From positions 34,979,851-35,043,850 of the forward strand of contig CM046453.1 of assembly GCA_025506515.1 (NCBI GenBank): DNA of 64,000 nt, read 5' to 3'. Under the pieces are notes generated by a model that worked only from the letters and a program-made list of their open reading frames with translations, ran no database searches and was not told the DNA's origin. How positions within the stretch are numbered: the stretch's first letter is position 1; every line of letters begins with the position of its first letter. The position numbers were made by a program, and so were the translations under genes. Below are positions 1 to 10,480 of the stretch, piece after piece. The DNA is from Flaveria trinervia (lineage: Eukaryota; Streptophyta; Magnoliopsida; Asterales; Asteraceae).

Positions 1-318
1 TCATGTCATAGGCTCCATGGAGCTCATACTCCTTTTGGAGTTCAGGTGTCATACTTGCCAACGTAAGGCAAGAGACTTGGACGGAGTCCTCTACATACTT
101 TACCCAATTATTATAGGCCTCCACATCCTCCTCGCTAGGTTCATCAGGGATGGGATCATCAAGAATGTAGGCCGCTTTTCTTGCTTGAGAACAATTCTCA
201 AGTTGCGGTACCAATCCATGAAGTTGTTAGGTGTTAGACGATCCCTTTGAAGGATCGCCCTAAGAGATTGGTTGTTTTGGTTTGGTACATCGTTATTAGC
301 GTTGATGTGGTCGGCCAT
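1..318 (-). pseudogene. Gag N-terminus of copia element A1 (partial, frameshifted)
   Basis: The frame opens with ATG at 318-316 on the minus strand and encodes a Gag start with the motif DRLTPNNFMDWYRNLRIVL, typical of plant copia Gag proteins, which form the virus-like particle in the cytoplasm. After about 66 residues a single-base frameshift near position 115 moves the coding sense to another frame, which then reads a further Gag-like stretch (VSCLTLASMTPELQKEYE) to the edge. A2 has a matching but different Gag start at 53304. The frameshift marks this copy as dead, or the assembly as locally imperfect. The rest of gag and all of pol lie outside the window. Confidence 0.75.
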
Positions 319-1750
319 CTACAAGATTTTACAAAGTTCCATTTTAGTAATCGTTGATATAATTATATTTTATTTATTAACACCCTTTATGTCTCATAGA
401 CTTATTAATAAATAATATTTTAGAATCCAACGTATATTTAAATATTGGTTAGGTGACCTTTATCCCTTTATTTAAATAAACAAGGTAGTCATAAATGACA
501 ATTGCAACCTATTGCAACTTCTAGAGGTATGGGATCGTTTGAACATCTTTTGTTTATAACGCATGTTTACCCCATCAACACCTTTTATAAAACACATTTT
601 AGGTGATCCATTCAATATATTTTATAAATCAAGTCGTCCTACTTACACACACGTGTGAGTTTACTACATGAGTGGTTAGGTGACCTTTATCCCACAAACA
701 TGGTATTCTCACCTCAAGTCACAAGTTCCCTCAAAGTGGTTAGGTGACCTTTATCCCACTAAGTTTTGCAAGTAACCTAAATGTTGTGTAAAAGGATGGT
801 GCTTAACTTGTTTTCAAAAGGGATTTAAAATGATATTCATATTTCTAGTTTTAGAAAAGTCTACGTATCATATGATTGTATGCATTCAACCATATGGTAC
901 TCTATCGATTCTTTTAAATAAAACTCATTTTATTTTACAAACCATTAATTCCTTTTATAGAACCATTCTATTTTGCTTAATGATTTGAGAACCAATTTTC
1001 TTTTTATAGTTTGTTTTAGTAGACGGTTTGTTAATCACATCCAAATAATCAAAACAAACATCATCATATGCAATCAACCAAACATAAAAAAAACATCCAT
1101 ATATGCATAACAAGCATACTAAGTTGAGCACACTTGTTTAGCCAAAACAAGTGTGTCAAATGGTCTTGTCCTAAGGGTTAAGAATCATGACACATGGTTG
1201 ATCAAAGGGACTCCCACTTGAATCCACATCTTCAAGCATCCTCTTTGTCTTATCTTTTTTTCAAGTCTTGATCTTGAGCATCCTTTACAATATTATGTAT
1301 CCTAATACATGTTTCTAGTAAAGAAAAACTCCTAATCTATTTATTACAAATCATATGAATGAATAGATTACAAAACAAAACTTGAAACCCAAAAATAAAA
1401 CATTACATGCCCAAATGAATATAACTAAACAACCAATCAAACAATCAATCAATATGGTCAGGCTTTGTTATGCATAAACAACAACACCATATTAAAACAT
1501 ATCATAAGACACGGTTTTGGCAGCCCCTTTTTAACCCATTTTCTTGGCCAACATTAACCAAGAACACATGGGTTTAGTCCAAACTAATAACATCTTATGA
1601 TCTAGATTTTTAAAGATCATTATATGCATAAAGTAAGATCTTTAAAACATCAAAAAGGGGGGCACAAAACAGCCCACTAACTCACGGATTTGAGGTGTTA
1701 AGCCCCAAAAACGTGAACTAGTGAAGAAATATATATGCATATGTATAAGT
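319..1750 (-). other. Long non-coding leader of copia A1 with three copies of a conserved 20-mer
   Basis: The stretch between primer site and gag has no coding sense on either strand. It contains GGTTAGGTGACCTTTATCCC (plus-strand reading) at about 447, 674 and 738. The same 20-mer occurs three times in the equivalent leader of A2. A palindrome ACACACGTGTG near 647, with a CACGTG core, is also kept in A2. A leader of 1.4 kb is long for a copia element. Confidence 0.6.
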
Positions 1751-1764
1751 GGCTCTTGATGCCA
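1751..1764 (-). promoter_or_regulatory. Putative primer binding site of copia A1
   Basis: On the minus strand the bases read TGGCATCAAGAGCC, directly downstream of the inferred LTR end. This resembles the usual plant initiator-Met primer site TGGTATCAGAGCC with one extra base. A2 has TGACATGTAGAGCC at the same place, so the family may use a variant site. Confidence 0.5.
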
Positions 1765-2650
1765 TTTAAGGAGTTCCAACATATTTATCAAAGCTCATAT
1801 CATAGATTGAATGAAAAACGTAGCGGATATTATATTTAAAACATGTTAAGAAGATAGTTGTTAAACCCATTTAACAAAGAACCCCAACCCATGGATCTTT
1901 ATACAAATGCATACAATGAAAGAAACATAAAAAGAAGAATCACAACCTTTGGAGCTGCAAAGACCGAAATAAGGAGATGAAAAGTTGTGTTCTTGTGGCT
2001 AAACATCAAGGTAGAAGTTCTCAAGATAGCATACCCCAAGCCAATCCAACGAATCACCTTGAATGCTAGGATCTTTGACACCAATTTCCAGCTACAAAAC
2101 ACTTTTGTTGGCTGAAAAATCAGCTTCCTTTCTGCCTAACCGAGAGATAGAGAGAGAGTAGAGAGAGCTTTTGTTTTTGTGTGTTCTTGGATTATAGAAT
2201 GAATGAGTGTGGTTGTGTCCAAGACTTGCATGTCTTGGACTAATAGATTTGGGGCTTTCAAGAACAAGAGGGGCGGCCGAAAATGGCCCCCTTTTGTTTC
2301 CCTCTCATTTCAAATTTTTATAAAAAATTACAATCACACCCCTTGTTTTATAAAATTAAAACCATTTTAATTTTATATCACTAACACACACTATTATTTG
2401 CCATTGCTTAACTAATTTAAATAATGTACAAATAATCTTTTATGAACAAATTATCTATATAATGATGTTCATCTACAAAAGCAATAATTTAGAAAATCCA
2501 ATTTTCTAAATTGGTGTCATTATTTATTTGTGTGATCTTATCAACAATTAAATTACCTTTTGGTGTTCGTTTGGCTTGTTATTGGTATGACCCGACTTGG
2601 ATCATATTACACTAGCCACATCAATTTAATATGAATCTTGGGCAGATCAA
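1765..2650 (-). repeat. 5' LTR of copia A1
   Basis: On the minus strand this aligns end to end with the A2 LTR at 54727-55631: both share the start block with GATCCAAGTCGGG, a GGCGGCC-containing block (about 2272-2280) and a GA-rich run (2145-2170). About 0.9 kb. It contains a short frame (1899-2102) that I do not regard as a gene. Confidence 0.7.
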
Positions 2651-4144
2651 TACTTTCAAAGACAATGAAGCAACGTGCTACACTTGATGAATTTTGGATG
2701 CAAACCCATGCAAAGAAAGGTTCGAGACCCCTAGACAGACTGACGAGTAGTGGGTCTATAGGAGATAATTTGGCAGAAGCCGGTGATGTGGAAGAGAACA
2801 TTCACGAGCATAACGTGAATTGGGTTGACTCGAGGGTGGGTGAAACTATAGTACGTCTTTTTTACTTTAATTATATTTTTTACTTAAGTATATAATTTTA
2901 GAAAATATATAATTTTTAGTTGAAAAAATACATTTTTAAAAATAAACAAATTATATAAACAATGGTTGTAGAGAATCAAGTTATAGTACCCTTTTAAGTC
3001 AGACTTATAGCTTGTAATATAGTATGGATAAAACTTTAGGTTATATTACTTATTTAGTAACACACATGTACTATTACATCTAAAACTTGGTGGACCTTTT
3101 AAAGCCAATGCACTGTGCTTAATTGTTTTCTTCTAAAGTGATGGAAATATTATATGATTTCAAGCATGTGTGTGTATTTTGTATTAGTTCATAACATGTA
3201 AACTTTAAACGCTTGTACTTATTTATATATGCAAACTATAAAATGTTTACGCAGTAATTATTTCTTATTACAAAATAAATATAAGGAGTGTGTTGTTGAG
3301 AGGTATGGAAAGGATGATACCTTACACCCCGAACTTGATGTGAATTATGGTCACAAACTAGCGGGGGAAATAAAAGAGGTAGATTATACGGGACTGCTGC
3401 AACACTTGTGACCCGTATGTGGTGCTAACCGGTACACCATCAATGCCTAATATTGATCCACCACGGAGAAGTGATGAGGTTTGTATTCTCTTTTAGTGAT
3501 AGCAATTCGATGTATTTTTTAATAACGACAAAAGTATATTTATTGTGATATTAGTAATTCATCATAGTAGAATGTTTACACATATTTAATTGTTGTTTGG
3601 AAAGATAATTGTTTGCATGAATTAGTAACAACTAGAGGTGACAATTTAACTTATTTGTTTTTAGTTGGGTTGATCTGGACATTATCATGAGGCTTGACAA
3701 AACAAAGCCACTCATTATATTTTGAGTCATTATGGGTTTAATTCTAACAATTTAGGTTAGTTTTGGGCAAAGTACTTTTTTAGTTGGTATTAATTGATCA
3801 AGATAGGTAATTGAAAATATAGAAATGGGTCAAGATGAGTCATTCTTGCACCAATACACAATTTACTTGAATGAAGTGCTTTATATCAAGCTTTATTTGT
3901 TTGTAATTTCTTAAAAGAAGTGTTCTAAATGTATTTGGTATAAATGTCTTATGAGTGTGATTTGTTAATGTATTTATTATAGGTGCAAATGTTGAAAGAA
4001 CAAGTAGCGGAGTTAGAACGTCATAAAGCATAGAAGAATGTTATGATGGAGAAAATTGAAGAAAATGCAAGACTATATGCGGAAATGAGTGAGAAACTTC
4101 GATTGCTATCACAAAACCTACCACAAAACATTCCATCAAGTTAA
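2651..4144 (+). pseudogene. Transposase-associated (Transposase_24 / Ptta-En/Spm-like) protein, C-terminal exons
   Basis: Three exon-like blocks are visible. Exon 1 (to 2850) encodes LDEFWMQTHAKK and VNWVDSRVGETIV and ends at a GTACGT donor. Exon 2 (about 3285-3478) encodes ECVVERYGKDDTLHPELDV and, after a frameshift near 3400, NIDPPRRSDE ending at a GT donor. Exon 3 (3983-4144, after TTATAG) encodes a charged coiled coil, VQMLKEQVAELERHK, with an internal stop and then stop at 4142. This order (a K/W-rich first block, an ERYG...HPELD block, a final coiled coil) is familiar from plant CACTA second proteins that bind transposon DNA. The frameshift, the stop and the missing N-terminus make it a pseudogene. 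Confidence 0.65.
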
Positions 4145-4384
4145 GGAAGGAGTTTATGCTAGTAACCACTATGATTTCTACGTTAATGTTTTTGGATGAT
4201 TTGAATATTTTATACTATTTGGTTTGGATTAAGTGATGTTTTTGGATGTTTAATGTATTGCAATTAGATGTTTTATGCTATTTGTTTTTGGTTAACCTTT
4301 AATTAAAATTGCATATATTTAAAAGTTGTGGTGTATATTATTTACAGGAAAAAGTTCAATAACATTATAAAAAGAAAATCTTTT

Positions 4385-4913
4385 AAAAAATTTAGACGAA
4401 ATTCGTAGCTAAATTCGTAGCAATAATTTTTATAAATCCGTAAAAAAAATTGCAAATCTATAGCAAGATTGGTAGCAAAAATATAACAATACTCCTAGCA
4501 AAATTCGTAGGTAATTCTATAGCCAAAATCTAGCAAATCTATAGCTAAATTTCATAGCAAATATTTGTAGTAAAATCAGATTAATAATTCATAGCAAAAC
4601 TGTGGCTAAAATCCATAGCAAAACCGTAGCAAACTTTTCCATAGCAAAATTTTCATAGCTAAAATCAAACAAAATTCCGTAGCAAACTCCGTAGCAAATA
4701 TTCGTAGCCAAATGCGTAGCTAAATTATCGACGCCAATTTGTGTAGCTAAACTTGTAGCAAATATTAGTACATAGCAAAATTCCGTAGCAAGACAAATTA
4801 TTGACGAAAGTATCATCTACAAACTAATCCGTAGCAAATTCGTAGCAAACACTCGTTTTGCTATGGATTCGCTACAGATTCGACCGTAACAAATACATTT
4901 TTCTGTAGTAGTG
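4385..4913. repeat. CACTA subterminal repeats and terminal inverted repeat
   Basis: A dense array of diverged copies of a short unit around TTCGTAGCAAA, with variants CCGTAGCAAA and CATAGCAAAA, fills this stretch and changes orientation in the last 60 bases (GCTATGGATTCGCTAC). Such arrays are the transposase binding sites of CACTA elements. The terminal repeat occupies the last 14 bases. Confidence 0.75.
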
Positions 4914-4916
4914 TTA

Positions 4917-6405
4917 GTAAGCATGATTGATTGAATAACTAGTATATGTAAATAAGGTTGTGTTCAAAAGAACTTTAAGAAAACTGCAAAATTTTATACC
5001 CTTGGAATACAAAAAATAAAAAAAAATACGAAAGCAAATATATTTTTTACATTTAGGTTGACTTTAAATGTTTGACTTTTGTGATATATTATGTGACGTG
5101 TTAATAATTCATGTAAAATCATATGTGTGCCATACTCAGGATTTGGGTTTAGCAAGTTCACGTACATAAAATGGACCCATAGAGCTGGTAACAAATTGAT
5201 ATATAACAAGTAAACATGTTACATCGAAACATCTAAACCATTTTAAACAAATTCAATGTACTCTATGAATAAATATAGATTGCATTAAAACCACTAAGTT
5301 GGTAATATATTAATGGACTTTACCTAAATTTGTAAGCAAAAATAATATGGCTCCAACAATATGATTGTATGCTACAAAAATCCTTACAAATGACACTAAA
5401 TGCATATATACCACATTTTCTAGTTAAATGCAACATGTAGTAATATGTCACACTTAACTAATGTAACAAAATAAATATCAAAGGTCCAAAAGGCCCTTCC
5501 CTTTTCCCCACATCAGTTCATAGCAACCTCCATCCCCACCTCCTTTGAATTTGAGAAACAATTCACATTTATTCCTTATATCGTCCCCATTTTTTAAATA
5601 CCAAAATTCACTTCACTCTCTTTCTATAGTATTTAATTTCTTTCATTTTCAAGCCAAGACTATCAAGCAACTCTTGTTATTTTGTTTCATTTTGTTTCAA
5701 GAGTTCTACAAGAGTGGGTGAGCATTGTTATGTTAGGCTTCTCATGTTCTTATGGTGTATCCTTCTAAAATTGGAGCATCACATTTAATATCCTTATGGT
5801 CTTTTTGTTTCATGATTATATACCAGAGTTCTACAAATAGTGGTGATTATCCGACCATCAGCTTGTTAATTAAACTCTATTTTTCATGTCCTAGTGTTCT
5901 TAGTTGTTTGTTTAAGTTTCTAATCTACTTGTAATCTATTTTCATTATTCTTTCTATGACCTACATGTTAGTAATCAAGTAAATAGTGATAAAACGACAA
6001 CCATCATCATTTCTATATAATGTAAAGATTGATGTATTACATGACAATGAATTTATATATAATATTTTAAATCTTCCAAGATGACCAAGATGTTATGTCA
6101 AAATTATTATAATGGGTTTGAAACATCTAAAATTAATTATGTCTTTTGTGGTAAATACTGTAACAACTTAAAATTTCATCAATCTAGAAGAGTGTTAGCC
6201 TTAACTTGTGAGGGTCATAACATGCCTAAAATATAAATAATGGACGATTATTGAGTCTAGAAATATGTTTAAAGAGACATCTTTGAAACCCACATGGTTT
6301 TTGATAATGTGTATGAGTCTTAAACCTTAGAACAATAATAAAATGATTGGTTGATTATAATTTTAAGGCTAAAATCTCACTGTCGGTTTCATATATCATA
6401 ACCAT
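4917..6405. other. AT-rich stretch with no recognised gene
   Basis: No coding frame with family resemblance, no LTR and no terminal repeat is visible. Around 5480-5720 the base composition turns pyrimidine-rich (runs such as CCCTTCCCTTTTCCCC), which can look like a promoter and 5' leader, but no convincing downstream exon follows. It may be unique host sequence or a decayed repeat. Confidence 0.4.
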
Positions 6406-6513
6406 AATATATATATGTGTGTGTGTGTGTGTGCGTGTGCGTGTGTGTAGGTAATATATATATATATATATCTATACATACGTATGTATACATATATATA
6501 CGTATATATATAG

Positions 6514-6547
<34 letters not shown>

Positions 6548-6577
6548 TATATGTATATACGTATATATCTATATATA
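6406..6577. repeat. Microsatellite: (TG)n then (TA)n
   Basis: A (GT) run at 6415-6448 is followed by a long imperfect (TA) tract with ACGTAT interruptions. It forms the left flank of the solo LTR. Short frames here are pure repeat. Confidence 0.95.
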
Positions 6578-7245
6578 TGTAACACCCCGAAATTTCTACT
6601 TAAACGGAATGTAAAGAAAAGTAAATAAAAAGAATGGAAATTGTGCACAAATAGAGGGGAAAAAGTATACAAAGTACAAATCTTATTATTTTAAGATTTT
6701 AAGGGCATGTTTGCCCATTACTTCTTTTTCATCTTCTTCTTCACGGCTGAAAAGAAGAGAGAGAAAGAGAGCTCAGTTCTAGAGAGATAAAGAGCAAGAA
6801 GAAGCTAAAAAAGGTAAGCCTTCTCTTCCTTGAGCTCGGTTTCAGTTGAGTATTGAGTTCTTGACCGAAATTCCGGTTGTTTAGAGTTTACTTTTGGGAT
6901 TTAAGGAGTTGAATCGAAGTGGGTTTTGAACGGGAAGAGTGTTGCTCAAAAGTTGCTAAAGGTGAGTTTCTAGAACCCCTCTTACTGATTTCCAACTGAT
7001 TTGGGGCTATTATGCATACGAGGTAAAATCTTTTAAAGGAACCGTGGGTTACAGCCTTATGTTCGAATGTTGTATGTATGTATGCATGTTATAGTGATGA
7101 TTATGGGTTAGAGATGATGTTTAGCATGCTTAGATGGCCTTAGTATGTTAGATCTACGCTTGGTATGATTAGAATGATTATCGGGTGAAAATGGTGGCCT
7201 GGGAAAGGATTTCAGAATGATTCAGATGAACATGAACAATGGTTT

Positions 7246-7605
7246 ATGCGTCTGAATTGTCGGTCATGCGTCCAAAAAGGAGTCCCATGCGCCTTAAATG
7301 AACCCCATGCGCCTAAAATGGCTGCCCATGCGCCTAAAGGGGAGCCCATGCGCCTAAAATGAATCTCATACGTCTGAAAGGAAATCCCATGCGCCTAAAA
7401 TGGCTGGCCATGCGCCTAAGTTAAATCCCATGCGCCTGGAATATGTCCCATGCGCCTAAATAGTGCCATGCGCCCAAAGTGTTAAAATGGCTAAGTGTTG
7501 ATGCGCCTAAATAGGGTAGAAGCGCCCAAATAATGCCCATGCGCCGAGAGTAATTTTATACTTAGAATTTTATGCTCATGCGCCTGGAAGGACCCATGCG
7601 CCCAC
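7246..7605 (+). repeat. Minisatellite of CCATGCGCCTAAA-type units inside the solo LTR
   Basis: About fifteen diverged units of 17-24 bases share the core CATGCGCC. The inverted counterpart GGCGCATGGG recurs in the LTRs at 45640-45950 and 63690-64000, so the array is a family trait. Confidence 0.85.
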
Positions 7606-7964
7606 TTTAGACTTGAGGTTTCTAAGTGGCTTTTAAGGGGTAATATGGGAGGATAGGCCCGGTTATGATATGATGGCTTATGTTTGATGTGTGTTATGTA
7701 TGTATGTGCCTGTATTGGTGTATGTTTATAATTGTATATGTTCCTTATGTATATACGTATGTCTTCCCTTGGCTTTGCGTTGAACGTTAATAAATGTAGT
7801 GAAAGTATTATGTAACGTAAAGTGGAAGATAATGAAAAGAGGAACGTAATGAATGAATACATGCATGAATAAATGAATGAATAAAAGAGAAAGTATAGAA
7901 AGGCTTGCAAGTATATGTATGAGAGAGCGACTCTATGTCGCAACAGACTCGAAAGAGGTCCTTG

Positions 7965-8505
7965 TCGCGTATCCTGGTAATGTGTCAGTCTTCGGACATG
8001 AGTCGGGGGTTTGTGTGATAGGCCCCGGCACAGTATCAGCCTTCGAACATGAGTCGGGGGTATTGCATGAGACAGGATACAGATTGCGTACTCCGGTACT
8101 GTGTCAGTCTTCAGACATGAGTCGGGGGTTTGTGAGCAGACCCCGGCACAGTATCAGTCATGGGACATGAGTTGGGAGTATTGCGTATGACGAAAGTGAC
8201 GGATGATGAGATCCGTGTCGCATATCCCGGTACTGTGTCAGTCTTCAGACATGAGTCGGGGGTTTGTGTGTTAGGCCCCGACATAATATTAGTCTTCAGA
8301 CATGAGTCGGGGATATTGCATGAGACGAGATGATAAGGTGAGCGACTTTGTGTTGCGACAGACTCGGATGGAGTTCAATCCTTGTGATTGACTCGTATGG
8401 GATCTTTGTCACGTATCACGGTGTTGTGTCAGTCTTCGGACATGAGTCGGGGGTTTGTGAGCAGGCCCCGGTGCAGCATCAGTCTTCGGACTTGAGATAC
8501 TGCAA
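7965..8505 (+). repeat. Second minisatellite in the solo LTR (GTGTCAGTCTTCGGACATGA units)
   Basis: Several diverged units carry CAGTCTTC.GACATGAGTCGGGG alternating with CCCCGGCACAGTATCAG. The related LTRs have different repeat sequences in the same position (44880-45130 and 55920-56150), so the position is kept while the sequence turns over. Confidence 0.75.
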
Positions 8506-9142
8506 GAGACAAGATTCGAGTAATGATGAGTAATGAATGAAAGATAATGTATGAAAGAACGAACGTATGAATGAACGTAAATGAATTATCGTAATAAAGT
8601 ACAGAATAGGATCCTTGTCATTTGACCTCAGTAATCGTGGCTGAGTGCCACGAAGAGGGTAAAGTCTGACCGGGTCTAGTAAGAGAAATGAACGATAATG
8701 TAATACGTTGAATGAACAAAGCTAATGAACGTAATGATGAAGATAATAATGATATTATCTGTATGTACATATGATGCATGATCGCGAACGGTTGTATAGT
8801 ATAGTACGTTTTGAAAGAACGGTTTTAATAAAGAAAAGTATGTTTTATTATAAAACTAGAACTCACTCAGCGTCGCTGACTTTTGTATGCATGATAGTTG
8901 GCAGGTATATGTTGATGCTGAGGAGTTGCAGGCATGGATGCATAAGCTACTGGGAGCATTTTGAGGCTGGCATCTGTATTTTCACATGTCATGTATTTTG
9001 AGATGAAAACTAACGTTGTAATTGACATGTTTTTAATTATAAATGAAAGTTTTAAATTCTGCTGCAAAATTAATGTACATTTTATAATGTTTTAAGTGCG
9101 ATGAACCATCAGCTGTGAGGTGCCTGGGAATGGGGCCTTACA

Positions 9143-9263
9143 ATATATACGTCTGTATATATATATATATATATATATACACACGTATATATATATATAT
9201 ACATATATATACATATATATATATACATATACATATATATATATATATACATATATACATATA

Positions 9264-9347
<84 letters not shown>
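9143..9347. repeat. Microsatellite: (TA)n, (CA)n, (TA)n
   Basis: Imperfect TA tract, then a (CA) run at 9272-9308, then a pure TA tract into which copia B1 appears to have inserted. Frames encoding Tyr-Ile and Thr-His runs are repeat artefacts. Confidence 0.95.
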
Positions 9348-9350
<3 letters not shown>

Positions 9351-10157
9351 TAAGGCTTAATATAAGGCTGATGTAACTTAAACACCCAAAGTCTCTCCTG
9401 CATGCATGCACAAGTGTACTAATGTAGAATGCTTTAGAAGTTTCACACCCGCATGAGAAATATTCTAAGTGTGAAATCTTACGAAGCCAAGACCAATATC
9501 TTCCGAATCCAAATATGAAATCTTCCGAAGCTTTAGAAACAGAGTTTTCCAATGCCAACACTTGAAGACAGATTTTTTTGAATACTTTTGAACATATGCT
9601 TTCTCTAATGTACCTTTTCTATAAAGCTGGACCCCTTTCCGTTGCAACTCTGATGAGACACCTACTTACATAAGTTGGTGAAAGGTGCATGCTTTTAGTA
9701 ACTGTACATTAAGGTCTTGAGTCTGTAACTTTCTACTTTATGTACTTTATCCTTTTTGTAATATATTAGGATGTGAGCTATGGCATGTCATAGTCACTAG
9801 TCAAAAGGGAATCTGCCTTTTGACTCTACATTTGATTTTGTATTTGTCTAGTCAATTGTATCGAGATGGCCTTCAAAGTATGGCCGGCTGTTGGATGTAG
9901 TATTTGTATCTCAAGCACTTGTAACTTTCTTCTATGTTTTTGTAACATTTGTAATAGAACTTAAGAAGCAATATACAACATTCTTGAAAACCAATTACTT
10001 GTGTTGTTTCCTATCTTGTTCTGTCTCATTCTTACTTGTGTTCTTAGCATCTTTCACTAAAAGTTAACCAGTTCCCCATTTGAACTGTTAAGTGTTCTAA
10101 GCAACTCTCCTCATTATGTTGTTGTGTTGTAACTGCATACCCTTCACCGGTCCTGCA
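9348..10157 (+). repeat. 5' LTR of copia B1
   Basis: Matches, in the opposite orientation, the two LTRs of B2 (27546-28340 and 39032-39827): the AAGGCTGATG start block, the TTCACAC/TTCCGAAG block around 9440-9530, and the end block ending TCCTGCA. Immediately followed by a primer site. Its start has drifted from TGTAGAG and merges with the TA tract. Confidence 0.85.
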
Positions 10158-10159
10158 TT

Positions 10160-10174
10160 TGGTATCAGAGCATT
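10160..10174 (+). promoter_or_regulatory. Primer binding site of copia B1
   Basis: TGGTATCAGAGCATT, two bases after the LTR end: complementary to the 3' end of plant initiator Met-tRNA over its first dozen bases. The same sequence is at 39015-39029 (minus) in B2. Confidence 0.9.
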
Positions 10175-10242
10175 CCAAGCTCTTGATATAAGATCTCACC
10201 ATCTTAAGATCCCTAACACACACAAAATACTTAACATCTTAA

Positions 10243-10480
10243 GTGGCAGCTATCTCTAAAGCTGATATGGAAACTGGAACCATGACAAAGTCCCCACTTA
10301 TCACTCTTGATGACTTTGACGCTTAGTGCCAAGAATGGAAGGCTTTATCAAGTCTCTAGACTCAAGAATATGGGAGTCTGTTGTCAATGGACCTTACATA
10401 CCAAGCACTTCCTCTGCTGCTGGAGGTGGTATGAGCCCTAAGGCTGTGACTGACTACTCAGATGAAGATAGAAAGAGAGT
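10243..10480 (+). pseudogene. Gag of copia B1, N-terminal fragment
   Basis: The reading matches the B2 Gag start (38948 on the minus strand). The start codon is now GTG (10243), a TAG stands where B2 has Trp, and a one-base frameshift follows, after which MEGFIKSLDSRIWESVVNGP and the DEDRKR block are readable. It ends exactly at the 5-bp duplication AGAGT (10476-10480) made by element C. Capsid-type protein; no longer functional. Confidence 0.85.

Larger units (their letters stand above)
1..2650 (-). mobile_element. Copia-type LTR retrotransposon A1, 5' end only (runs off left edge)
   Basis: Read on the minus strand this is a 5' LTR (about 2650 to 1765), a primer site, a 1.4-kb leader and the beginning of gag, cut by the window edge. 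The same order and much of the same sequence recurs at 53000-55631 (element A2), which fixes the interpretation. It lies against the CACTA remnant starting about 2651, so it probably inserted into that transposon; the other flank is outside the window. The exact LTR edge is uncertain by about 10 bases because the terminal bases have diverged. Confidence 0.8.
2651..4913 (+). mobile_element. 3' half of a CACTA (En/Spm-type) DNA transposon
   Basis: The segment ends in TTTCTGTAGTAGTG at 4900-4913, the reverse complement of a CACTACTACAGAAA terminal repeat as found in plant CACTA elements. TTA follows as the possible 3-bp target duplication. Ahead of the end is a block of subterminal repeats (4385-4900), another hallmark. 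Upstream lie exons resembling the plant Ptta/En/Spm transposase-associated protein. The 5' half is missing: it is cut by copia A1 at about 2650. Confidence 0.8.
6578..9142 (+). mobile_element. Solo LTR of a Ty3/gypsy chromovirus-like element
   Basis: The unit starts TGTAACACCCCGAAA and ends GGGGCCTTACA, so TG...CA with 6-bp inverted ends (TGTAAC/CTTACA imperfect). It is flanked by ATATA at 6573-6577 and 9143-9147, consistent with a 5-bp duplication although the flank is itself AT repeat. No primer site or coding sequence follows, so it is a solo LTR left by recombination. Its last kilobase, including CTAGAACTCACTCAGC near 8860, matches the LTRs at 44348-46616 (inverted), 55632-56672 and 62525-64000 (inverted). 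A GA-rich leader block and a possible splice donor AAAAAGGTAAGCC lie near 6810. Confidence 0.85.

Noticed and set aside
5480..5940. Possible promoter and first exon of a host gene
   Set aside because: Pyrimidine-rich stretch and a 60-residue frame, but no splice-consistent coding extension or recognisable protein.
6417..6672. Frames of Val-Cys and Tyr-Ile repeats on both strands
   Set aside because: Translation of TG/TA microsatellite.
7246..7605. Regular CATGCGCC repeats as a CRISPR-like array
   Set aside because: Unit length 17-24 with no unique spacers, in plant DNA; it is an LTR minisatellite.
7491..8170. Frames of 150 and 97 residues within the solo LTR
   Set aside because: They run through minisatellites of an LTR; composition follows the repeat.
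9092..9561. Frames up to 150 residues across the second microsatellite
   Set aside because: Mostly Tyr-Ile and Thr-His repeats with an LTR flank; no codon structure.
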